A stretch of 64,000 bases of DNA from Claveliimonas bilis. GTDB taxonomy: Bacteria; Bacillota; Clostridia; Lachnospirales; Lachnospiraceae. This document shows, piece by piece, positions 41,594-49,033 of the stretch (position 1 is its first letter; every line of letters starts with the position of its first letter). The stretch is from the NCBI RefSeq assembly GCF_030296775.1, contig NZ_AP027742.1:1798001-1862000 (forward strand), given 5' to 3'. The position numbers were made by a program, and so were the translations under genes. The notes under the pieces are model-generated. The model ran no database searches, was not told the origin of the DNA, and saw only the letters and a program-made list of their open reading frames with translations.

Positions 41594-43270
41594 TTACTCT
41601 ACTGCCAGCACGTAATAGTAAATGGGCTGGCCGCCATAATGTGCATCCACATCAAGATCCGGATACTTCTCTTCGATTTCAGCGACAAAATTCTGTGCCG
41701 CCTCTTCATTGACTTCCTCGCCATAGTAAATGCTGATCAGCTCTGAATCTTCATCTACCAGCTGTTCCAGCATTTCCACAGCCGTCTTTTCGATGTCCTG
41801 CCCCACTGCAAGAATGCCGGAATCACCGATTCCCATAATATCCCCTTCGTGGATTTCTTTATCATCAATCCGGGTATCCCGCACGGCGTAAGTAACCTGA
41901 CCTGATTTCACATTCTTGATCGCTTCCAGCATAGTCTCTTCATTTTCCTGCACGCCTGCCTCCGGCATGAAGCTGATGATCGCCGTAATTCCCTGCGGTA
42001 CAGTTTTTGTCGGAATGACCACGATCTCTTTGTCTTTTACAAGAGCCTTGGCCTGATTTGCCGCCAATACAATATTTTTGTTGTTTGGAAGAATGAATAC
42101 TGCATCAGCGTTTACATGTTCAATGGCGTTCAACATATCTTCCGTGCTGGGATTCATCGTCTGACCGCCTTCAATAATGTAGTCAGCACCAAGTTCACAG
42201 AATACACTGTTGAGCCCTTCTCCGATAGAAACTGTGATAAATCCCATCGGTTTTCTCGGCTCGGCGCTCTTTTTCTTCTGATCTTCTTCCTTCTGCTGCT
42301 GTGCAAGCTTCTGAGAATCACGGATCAGTTTTTCCTGATGCTCTTCTCTCATATTGTCAATTTTCATTCGTGACAGCTGTCCGTAAGTCAGCGCTTTCTG
42401 GATAGCAAGTCCCGGATCATTGGTATGGACATGAATCTTTACCACATCATCGTCTGCCACACAGACAATGGAATCTCCGATAGACTCCAGATAAGCCTTA
42501 AATTCCATCTCATCATTCTCTGTAAATTCCCGCTCTGTCATAATGATAAATTCCGTGCAGTATCCGAATTTAATGTCTGCCGCTGCCTCAGCGGAAACCT
42601 TTGTCATGCTGCTTCCCGCTCCTTCCGCGGAAATCGCACTGTAATCCACTTCCTTGCCAAGAAAGGCGTCGTAAGCGCCCTTAAGCACTTCCATCAGTCC
42701 CTGTCCCCCGGAATCTACCACTCCTGCCTCTTTTAATACAGGGAGCATTTCCGGCGTACGGGCAAGAACCGCATCTCCTTCTTCAAGGAGAGCCGGAATA
42801 AATTCTTCCAGATCCTCTGTCTCTTCTGCAAGAACTGCCGCTTTTTCTGCAATCCCCCTTGCAACTGTGAGGATCGTTCCTTCTTTCGGCTTCATAACTG
42901 CTTTGTAAGCAGTATCTTTTGCCCTTTCGCATGCTGCCGCCAGTATTTTTACATTCACTTCTTTCTCATCACGTACAGCCTTGGTAAATCCCCGAAGGAG
43001 CTGTGAGAGGATGACACCGGAATTTCCTCTGGCTCCGCGCAGGGAACCGGATGAAATCGCTTTTGCCAATGATTTCATATCCATGTTTTCAAGGGCGGTC
43101 ACCTCTTTTGCCGCTGACATAATGGTCAAAGACATATTGGTTCCCGTATCCCCGTCCGGAACAGGAAATACGTTCAACTCATTAATAAATTCTTTTTTCG
43201 CCTCAATATTCTGTGCACCGGCAAGAAACATCTTAGCCAGCATTTCCACACTGATTGTCTTTACAGCCAC
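41594..43270 (-). CDS. YloV/FakA-like DAK2-domain kinase
   Basis: This 558-residue protein has an N-terminal DhaL (DAK2) nucleotide-binding domain (LNVFPVPDGDTGTNMSLTI, SGSLRGARGNSGVILSQLLRG, VVDSGGQGLMEV) and a C-terminal FakA-type domain. Firmicutes members phosphorylate fatty acids together with a FakB. No FakB is in the window. The rpmB - asp23-like - yloV - recG order matches B. subtilis rpmB-yloU-yloV-recG. The linker near residue 310 is charged. Confidence 0.92.
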   Translation of the reverse strand: MAVKTISVEMLAKMFLAGAQNIEAKKEFINELNVFPVPDGDTGTNMSLTIMSAAKEVTALENMDMKSLAKAISSGSLRGARGNSGVILSQLLRGFTKAVRDEKEVNVKILAAACERAKDTAYKAVMKPKEGTILTVARGIAEKAAVLAEETEDLEEFIPALLEEGDAVLARTPEMLPVLKEAGVVDSGGQGLMEVLKGAYDAFLGKEVDYSAISAEGAGSSMTKVSAEAAADIKFGYCTEFIIMTEREFTENDEMEFKAYLESIGDSIVCVADDDVVKIHVHTNDPGLAIQKALTYGQLSRMKIDNMREEHQEKLIRDSQKLAQQQKEEDQKKKSAEPRKPMGFITVSIGEGLNSVFCELGADYIIEGGQTMNPSTEDMLNAIEHVNADAVFILPNNKNIVLAANQAKALVKDKEIVVIPTKTVPQGITAIISFMPEAGVQENEETMLEAIKNVKSGQVTYAVRDTRIDDKEIHEGDIMGIGDSGILAVGQDIEKTAVEMLEQLVDEDSELISIYYGEEVNEEAAQNFVAEIEEKYPDLDVDAHYGGQPIYYYVLAVE

Positions 43271-43287
43271 TTAAATATCCTCCTTAA

Positions 43288-43647
43288 CTAATCGATGACT
43301 CTGACGCCCTCGATATAGATATTGATTTTATCAACTTTCATACCGGAAAATTCTTCTACCTTATATTTGACATTGCTGATCAGATTATCCGTCACTGCAG
43401 AAATGCTGACTCCATATGCTACAATCACGTGAAAATCAATAGTGATCTCATTTTCGTCTGATATGGACACCTGGATTCCATGAGTCAGGCTGTCTTTCTT
43501 CAGCAGTCTTACCAGACCGTCCTTTACATTAACTGCCGCCATTCCGACAATTCCGAAGCATTCCACTGCCACGGTGCCGGCATACTTTGCGATCACATCA
43601 GTACTTACTGTGATGATACCCATATCTGTGCTCATGCTTCCCTTCAT
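43288..43647 (-). CDS. Asp23/Gls24 family protein (YloU-like)
   Basis: The ATG at 43647 behind GGAGGG gives 119 residues. The Asp23 fold is seen in ITVSTDVIAKYAGTVAVECFGIVGMAAVN and HVIVAYGVSISAVTDNLISNVKYKVEE. It lacks membrane segments. It lies 17 bases before yloV, its usual partner. The function is unclear: it may act as an envelope stress or scaffold protein. Confidence 0.93.
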   Translation of the reverse strand: MKGSMSTDMGIITVSTDVIAKYAGTVAVECFGIVGMAAVNVKDGLVRLLKKDSLTHGIQVSISDENEITIDFHVIVAYGVSISAVTDNLISNVKYKVEEFSGMKVDKINIYIEGVRVID

Positions 43648-43745
43648 ATAGTTCCCTCCAATTATCTCTATTTTATTTTCTGTCGATCCTTTTGCAAACT
43701 CCAGTTTAACACAAGTATTATACCCTGTTTTCACGCCTTTTACAA

Positions 43746-43772
43746 GAAAAAAGAGTTCCGCCGGCGGAACTC
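43746..43772 (-). terminator. Second terminator after rpmB
   Basis: A 20-bp perfect palindrome at 43753-43772 (GAGTTCCGCC and its complement) is followed on the minus strand by TTTTTTC. It lies in tandem with the rpmB-proximal terminator. Confidence 0.85.
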
Positions 43773-43815
43773 CCGCTCCAGGCGCGGCTGCTTGGCAGCA
43801 AATCCTTCTGCGGTA

Positions 43816-43856
43816 CAAAAAAAGACTAACTTCCCTGCCTAGCGGAAAATTAGTCT
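43816..43856 (-). terminator. First terminator after rpmB
   Basis: On the minus strand AGACTAATTTTCC pairs imperfectly with GGGAAGTTAGTCT and is followed by seven T. It lies 16 bases after the rpmB stop. Confidence 0.85.
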
Positions 43857-43871
43857 CTCTTCAGATTTTCA

Positions 43872-44057
43872 TTAAGCGCGCTCTACTTTTCCGGACTTCA
43901 AACAAGAAGTACATACATACATTCTCTTAGATCCGCCCTCTGTTTTTACACGAACAGATTTTACATTTGATTTCCACATTTTTGGTGTCTTTCTATGAGA
44001 GTGGCTGACACTGTTACCAAAGTGAGCACCCTTTTCGCAAATAGCACATTTAGCCAT
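43872..44057 (-). CDS. rpmB: 50S ribosomal protein L28
   Basis: The ATG at 44057 behind AGGAGG gives 61 residues. It is the zinc-binding (C+) form, with Cys4 and Cys7 (AKCAICEKG) and a second pair in YVCTSCLKSGK. The HSHRKTPKMWKSNVKSVRV block is standard. It is monocistronic, with its own promoter and two terminators. Confidence 0.98.
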   Translation of the reverse strand: MAKCAICEKGAHFGNSVSHSHRKTPKMWKSNVKSVRVKTEGGSKRMYVCTSCLKSGKVERA

Positions 44058-44112
44058 GACTGCACCTCCTAACACTCTAAATAAGTCTGTTCTCCAGACT
44101 CGCAACAATGAT

Positions 44113-44141
44113 ATTCTATCAGAATACTTTTAAAAAAGCAA
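44113..44141 (-). promoter_or_regulatory. rpmB promoter
   Basis: On the minus strand TTGCTT is followed at 17 bp by TAGAAT. The leader between it and the ATG contains a short AGTCTG/CAGACT hairpin, perhaps regulatory. Confidence 0.7.
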
Positions 44142-44185
44142 GCATTTCTTCATAGATTTCACAAAAAGATTGAGGAAAGAACAGA

Positions 44186-44335
44186 TCAGTCATCTCTGCA
44201 GCAAAAAAACAACTCATAAGCTGCCAGGAGACACAATATGATACATAAAATCTCCACAAACATATTAGGAAGCCAAAGGCTGATCGTAATTCCTGCCGCG
44301 ATCCAGAATAAGGCAAACCCTGCCACCCTTTTCAT
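44186..44335 (-). CDS. 49-residue membrane protein
   Basis: This short ORF encodes MKRVAGFALFWIAAGITISL, a Pro-containing turn (WLPNMF), then a second hydrophobic segment (VEILCIILCLLAAYELFF) and the end CCRDD. GGGAGG lies six bases before the ATG. The two helices and a basic N-terminus suggest a hairpin with both ends inside. It follows gerW by 81 bases and may belong to the same sporulation-linked operon. I do not recognise the family. Confidence 0.7.
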   Translation of the reverse strand: MKRVAGFALFWIAAGITISLWLPNMFVEILCIILCLLAAYELFFCCRDD

Positions 44336-44416
44336 CTGAATCCCTCCCGCCGGGGCCTTGTTTTATTCTATGCCCTGCCAGTCGGAAATATGTCTTTTCC
44401 TCATGGTATCTTTTGC

Positions 44417-44806
44417 TTATTCATCTGCCTCGTCAAGAATATCATTTACCTCCTCTTCCGTCATGCGGCTGCCATTTTTGGAAGTGAACCGGTCCAGAAC
44501 ATCCGGGACCATATCAAGGATCTTTGTCATTGTATCCTGATTTCTGATATTTACAAGTCTTGTTGTGCCATTTTGGATAACAAGAACCGCACTGGGAGTC
44601 ATCTTTCCGCCGAGACCTCCTGCGCCTTTTTCCTTCTTTTCTCCATTAAAGGCTCCGGCTCCAATTGCAAAGGAAACATCTACAAGGGGAAGAATGATAG
44701 TATCCCCGATATGGATGGCGTCTCCCACTACTGTCCGTGATGAGATAACGGCATCCATGCCGTGAAAAAGAGCCTCTACTGTTCCTTTAAAATTATTATC
44801 TGCCAT
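44417..44806 (-). CDS. GerW/YtfJ family spore protein
   Basis: This 129-residue protein matches the GerW (YtfJ) family: VVGDAIHIGDTIILPLVDVSFAIGAGAF, a glycine-rich GGLGGKMTPSAVLVIQNG and a C-terminal acidic helix. In B. subtilis YtfJ is made in the forespore and is needed for germination with some nutrients. The neighbour upstream is a DUF2953 protein, corresponding to the ytfI-ytfJ pair of Bacillus. Confidence 0.93.
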   Translation of the reverse strand: MADNNFKGTVEALFHGMDAVISSRTVVGDAIHIGDTIILPLVDVSFAIGAGAFNGEKKEKGAGGLGGKMTPSAVLVIQNGTTRLVNIRNQDTMTKILDMVPDVLDRFTSKNGSRMTEEEVNDILDEADE

Positions 44807-44848
44807 AATATGATCCTCCCAAATCTTTTGAACTTACTGTCAGGGCTT

Positions 44849-45832
44849 TTAAAATTCACTGATAAACTTCCGAACATCCTTATAGGTCTGTCTCACTGCT
44901 TTGCTGACAAGAAGACGAAGTGCAAAAGTCAGCAAATGTATCAAATAAAGCCTTCCATGTATATCCGCTTTTCCCTCAAACATCTTTTCTTCAAATTCCG
45001 GAACAATCTGAATCTCTCCCGGAAGAAAGGGATAAACAACCGCCAGTCCCGCAAGACTGGTTCCTGTCAGCGCCGGATCTCCCAGACCGTATCTTAAAAA
45101 TATCCTTCCTTTTCCCGGACAAAGGCCTCTTAAAAGGCGGATGAGAGCTTTCTTTCCAGTGCCAAAGGCCTTTCTATGCAGCTCATCTTCCAGAAAATCT
45201 ATCAGTTTTTCTTTTTTTTCACTGAATAGGTTTATTTTATCACAGATTGCTTTTATTGTACATTTTATCTTTTGAAAGAACGAAGATATCTTCTCGCCTG
45301 CTTTCTGAATCTTTTTTGCAATTCTGTTGTTCTTCTCAATATTGTCGGACCGTTTTTCTTCATGCGGCGGACTGTCTTCGGGATACGCGTACGGATTTTT
45401 TTCATCTGCTTCCAGTTCTTCAAAATCTTCCGGTTCAGGCTGCGTATCCGGCGCATCAGTTTCTTTCTCCGTTTCCAGATGCGTATCCATTTCCTCTTCT
45501 TCATGAGCTTCCTCATGGACTTTCCTGCAGACTTCATCAGTCTTCCCTTTTTCTTCATCTGATCTCTCTCCTCCTTTGATCCGCTTCCAGCCTATTCTTG
45601 CGGAAAATACACTCGACTTGTTCCCATATAGGATTTTCAATTCCAACAGGGAAAAAAGCCATGTCACCTTACATCTTACCTTTGTCCCCTTTTCTGTTCC
45701 GTCCGTTTTCCCCGACACCTGATAACAAACCGGCACAAAAAGTACAATGCAGAGCAATACTATCAGTATACCCAGTATGATCGCCAGTATGATACCTGCA
45801 ATTTTTAAAATCAACAATAAAAGATGAAGCAT
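44849..45832 (-). CDS. DUF2953 membrane protein (YtfI-like)
   Basis: This 327-residue protein has one strong N-terminal helix (LLLLILKIAGIILAIILGILIVLLCIVLF). A DUF2953-type domain (VTWLFSLLELKILYG) is split by a low-complexity Glu/Lys/Pro region (about 85-165). The C-terminal part shows RLLRGLCPGKGRIFLRYGLGDPALTGTSLAGL. It is a partner of GerW in many sporeformers and probably acts at the forespore membrane. Confidence 0.88.
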   Translation of the reverse strand: MLHLLLLILKIAGIILAIILGILIVLLCIVLFVPVCYQVSGKTDGTEKGTKVRCKVTWLFSLLELKILYGNKSSVFSARIGWKRIKGGERSDEEKGKTDEVCRKVHEEAHEEEEMDTHLETEKETDAPDTQPEPEDFEELEADEKNPYAYPEDSPPHEEKRSDNIEKNNRIAKKIQKAGEKISSFFQKIKCTIKAICDKINLFSEKKEKLIDFLEDELHRKAFGTGKKALIRLLRGLCPGKGRIFLRYGLGDPALTGTSLAGLAVVYPFLPGEIQIVPEFEEKMFEGKADIHGRLYLIHLLTFALRLLVSKAVRQTYKDVRKFISEF

Positions 45833-45833
45833 A

Positions 45834-46157
45834 TTATTTTTCCCGCTCCCTGTTTTCTAAGAATGCGCATATATCGTCTTCCATTTTGCTTTCATATGCA
45901 TCCTGCAGGATTATTCTGACCAATTCCAGTGCATCATCATAGTTCCCTGCCATTCCCGCAATCAAAATGTTATCCTTCGGGCATCTGTACTGCATAAATT
46001 CAAGAGAGGACACGATTTCCAGCCTTCTTGTCCCATAGTCCGTCAGCACAAGAAAGTAAAGGGGCCTTGTTAATTTCCCCTCTCTGATCCGGGAGACTAT
46101 CTTTTTCTCTTTTTTTTCCAGTTCCGCAGATACATACAGATACCTTGCAAATCTCAT
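45834..46157 (-). CDS. Hypothetical 107-residue protein
   Basis: I do not recognise this protein. It has no signal peptide and no hydrophobic helix. The order is a basic start (YVSAELEKKEKKIVSRIREGKLT), strands (LYFLVLTDYGTRRLEIVS), a segment with CPKDNILIAGMAGNYDDALELVRIILQ, and a charged tail. It is one base from the DUF2953 gene and 14 bases from the PBP2 stop, so it is in an operon with division and sporulation genes. Confidence 0.7.
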   Translation of the reverse strand: MRFARYLYVSAELEKKEKKIVSRIREGKLTRPLYFLVLTDYGTRRLEIVSSLEFMQYRCPKDNILIAGMAGNYDDALELVRIILQDAYESKMEDDICAFLENREREK

Positions 46158-46171
46158 ATTTTTTACCCTTT

Positions 46172-47635
46172 CTAGTTATAATAATAACTGTCCAGTATCT
46201 GTTTTGCAACATCAACCGCTCTTACATTTCCGTCGGCCTCCTCAATGATCACACTGATCACAAGTTCCGGGTTATCAACATTAGTAAATCCCACAAACCA
46301 GGAATGGTTTTTGGATGAATCGCCGTCGCTGTACTCAGCTGTTCCCGTTTTTCCAGCGACACTGTATCCCGATCCGGCAAAAACAGAGCCTGTTCCATAG
46401 TCTGTTACATTCTGCATATAAGCCTTAAGCTGTGCCGCTTCCTCTGAGGTCATCAGTTGCCCATAGCTTTCCGGATCAGTCTCTTCTACAATTGTGCCGG
46501 AATAGTTTGTCACTTCTTCTACAAGATAGGGTTCCATCAGCCTGCCTCCATTTGCGACCGCTGAAGTGATAAGCGCCATATGATAAGGACTTACAAGGGT
46601 TTCTCCCTGTCCCATGGCCGTCATCATCCGGTCAGAGGAAGTAGCATTATTATCCAGTGCAAAACTGCTTTTGTTATAACTGATATCTTTTCCGGGAAGA
46701 GCGCTATTGAAGAGCAGCTCTTTAGCGGTATCACTATATTTTGACAGATCAAGCTGAAGTCCGATATTGCAGAAAGACGCGTTACAGGAGTAGGCAAAGG
46801 AGCTTGCCAGATCTTCCTGCCCGTGGACCTGCCCTCCGGCACAGGGGATCGTCACACCGTCATAGGTGATAGAGCCGCTGCAATTGTAAGTATAAGAGGA
46901 ATAATCGCTATGTTCCCGCATATATTCCAAGGCAGTAACAATCTTAAAAGAGGATCCCGGTGCATACTGTCCCTGAGTTGCACGGTTCAAAAGACTGCTG
47001 CTTTCATCTGTGTTCAGCCATTCCCAGTTTTCGCTTACAGTGTTGGGGTCGAAATCCGGTTTAGACAGCATCGTACGGATCTTCCCTGTGGAAGGCTCCA
47101 TAATCACAACTGCCCCCCTGCTGTCCCCCATGGCGTCGGATGCCGCCTGCTGAAGCGAGGTATCCAATGTTGTCACTATGTTGTCTCCTGTATTTTTCTG
47201 ATCCTGAAACTCATTGCTTAATTTTTCCAGGAAAAAAGCATTGGAAGTAAGAAGTTCAAAATTTCTTGTAGATTCCAATCCGGACTTTCCCTGGGAGGAA
47301 TATCCTACTACATGTGCATACAGATTTCCGTAAGGATAAGAGCGGTATTCGCTGCCGTCTTCCGCTGTTTCTGTCTGGGCAAGAACATTTCCGTCTTTAT
47401 CCAGTATTTTTCCCCGCACAACCCGGTCAGCCATAGAATCCAGACGGGGATTATAGGGACTGTTGATAATATCCTCACTCTCCACTACATTGAAATAGCC
47501 AATATACCCCATCAGCACAAGGAACAATGCAACGAATACGTAGGTTACCCTAGCGAATTCTTTGTTTACTTCTCGCTTTTTCTTTTTCTCTTTCTTTTCC
47601 AGTTTTGACTGTTCTTTTCTTTCTTTGCGGCTCAT
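46172..47635 (-). CDS. Class B penicillin-binding protein 2
   Basis: The protein is a monofunctional transpeptidase with an N-terminal Lys/Arg-rich segment, one membrane helix (YVFVALFLVLMGYIGYF), and a dimerisation domain. The transpeptidase domain carries PGSSFKIVT (SxxK), YSCNAS (SxN) and KTGTAEY (KTG). I choose the ATG at 47635 (487 residues). A TTG at 47716 with AGGA eight bases away is also possible. Either start lies inside the 3' end of the ftsW-like gene, by 86 or 167 bases. With FtsW it forms a peptidoglycan-synthesising pair. Confidence 0.93.
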   Translation of the reverse strand: MSRKERKEQSKLEKKEKKKKREVNKEFARVTYVFVALFLVLMGYIGYFNVVESEDIINSPYNPRLDSMADRVVRGKILDKDGNVLAQTETAEDGSEYRSYPYGNLYAHVVGYSSQGKSGLESTRNFELLTSNAFFLEKLSNEFQDQKNTGDNIVTTLDTSLQQAASDAMGDSRGAVVIMEPSTGKIRTMLSKPDFDPNTVSENWEWLNTDESSSLLNRATQGQYAPGSSFKIVTALEYMREHSDYSSYTYNCSGSITYDGVTIPCAGGQVHGQEDLASSFAYSCNASFCNIGLQLDLSKYSDTAKELLFNSALPGKDISYNKSSFALDNNATSSDRMMTAMGQGETLVSPYHMALITSAVANGGRLMEPYLVEEVTNYSGTIVEETDPESYGQLMTSEEAAQLKAYMQNVTDYGTGSVFAGSGYSVAGKTGTAEYSDGDSSKNHSWFVGFTNVDNPELVISVIIEEADGNVRAVDVAKQILDSYYYN

Positions 47636-49025
47636 CTGCGATCTTTCCTGCTTCTTTTGCTGTCGCAATTCTTCTTTTCTTAGCTCGTAACTGTTGTTCT
47701 TTTTTCTTTCTTTCAATGCTTTCTTCCTCGTCCTCTCTTACAATATAAAGTCCCTGGATGATTGCAAACATAATTAATGTGCTGAGCAAAGAGCTTCCGC
47801 CATAGCTCACCAAAGGAAGGGTTACTCCTGTAGACGGAATAAATTTTATAACACCGCCTATATTCAGAAACACCTGGAAAATATAACAGGTTCCAAGCCC
47901 CAGCGCCACCAGTTTATAAAATTGATTGTGGAGCTGCATGGCAATGTTAAGAAACATTATATAGCAGCTGACAAATATAAGGATCAGACACAGGGCAAAT
48001 ATAAGTCCCAGCTCTTCGGCAATCGCCGAAAAAATAAAATCTGAATCTCTGACAGGGATACTTTCCGGCGATCCCTGGCAAAGGCCCATTCCAAACCAGC
48101 TTCCTGTCCCTATGGCAAACAGCGACTGCGCCACCTGATAGCCCCCGTTGTCGTAAGTTGCAAATGGATCCCGCCAGACATTTACTCTCGTCCGGACATG
48201 ACCAAACAAATAATATCCGATCACAGACGCCCCTGCCCCTGCTCCCAGTCCGGCCAGCATATAAAGAGGCTGGCGGGTGGCAACATAGAGCATTACAAGG
48301 TACACAACAAAAATGATCAAGGCAGCTCCAAGGTCTGTGGAAACCACAAGGATCAGCACATGCAGGGCGGCGATCATCGTTGTGATCACCACGTTTTTAA
48401 AAGCAATAGATTCCTTCAGACTTGCCGCAACATAAAAGACAAAAATGATCTTCACAAGCTCGGAAGGCTGGATGCTGATACCGCCTATAGAAAATCCAAG
48501 CTTCGCTCCGTAAGATACCTGTCCCAGAACTGCTACAACTGCAAGTGATACCATTCCTGCAATGGCATAAATTCTCCTTAGCTTCGCCAGGCTTTTTACT
48601 TTTCGGATAATGACAGGAACAATCAGACTTAACACAATACCTGCTGTTGCAAAAACAAACTGTTTCATTGCCGTCTCATAATCCAGCCGCGTCAGCATAA
48701 CAAGTCCGATGCAAAGAAGCATGCACATATTATTGACTACCAGTCTGGATACCTTCGGATAAATATGAGTATACAGAAGGATCGCAGCTCCAAGAAGGAC
48801 AACCTGTGCAAGATAGAATGCTGCTATTTTGATATCTTCTGTCTCCAGATAGAGAATGATAAACGCGATCAGTTGGAACAGAAACATAAGCACATTCTGT
48901 CTTCGCAGCATTCCCTGCTTTTTTTCCATATCATGATACCCGAATATCGTAAAGCAAAGATACGTGTACATGATGATCAGAAGGATAATCAAATATTTTG
49001 AAATTTCTACAATAATATTTACCAA
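47550..49025 (-). CDS. FtsW/RodA/SpoVE family glycosyltransferase
   Basis: This 491-residue SEDS protein has about ten to twelve membrane helices. SEDS motifs are present: GISIQPSELVKIIFVFYVAA, STDLGAALIIFVVYL, RDSDFIFSAIAEELG and GVTLPLVSYGGSSLLS. It polymerises lipid II together with the class B PBP encoded by the overlapping next gene. The last 55 residues are a charged Lys/Arg/Glu tail, which is the region that overlaps PBP2. FtsW, RodA and SpoVE cannot be told apart here. Confidence 0.94.
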   Translation of the reverse strand: MVNIIVEISKYLIILLIIMYTYLCFTIFGYHDMEKKQGMLRRQNVLMFLFQLIAFIILYLETEDIKIAAFYLAQVVLLGAAILLYTHIYPKVSRLVVNNMCMLLCIGLVMLTRLDYETAMKQFVFATAGIVLSLIVPVIIRKVKSLAKLRRIYAIAGMVSLAVVAVLGQVSYGAKLGFSIGGISIQPSELVKIIFVFYVAASLKESIAFKNVVITTMIAALHVLILVVSTDLGAALIIFVVYLVMLYVATRQPLYMLAGLGAGAGASVIGYYLFGHVRTRVNVWRDPFATYDNGGYQVAQSLFAIGTGSWFGMGLCQGSPESIPVRDSDFIFSAIAEELGLIFALCLILIFVSCYIMFLNIAMQLHNQFYKLVALGLGTCYIFQVFLNIGGVIKFIPSTGVTLPLVSYGGSSLLSTLIMFAIIQGLYIVREDEEESIERKKKEQQLRAKKRRIATAKEAGKIADEPQRKKRTVKTGKEREKEKARSKQRIR

Positions 49026-49033
49026 ACTTTCAC

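Noticed and set aside
40000-41600. Long plus-strand ORFs inside recG, rsmF and other genes
   Set aside because: They mirror coding sequences on the minus strand, lack start signals and encode no recognisable domains.
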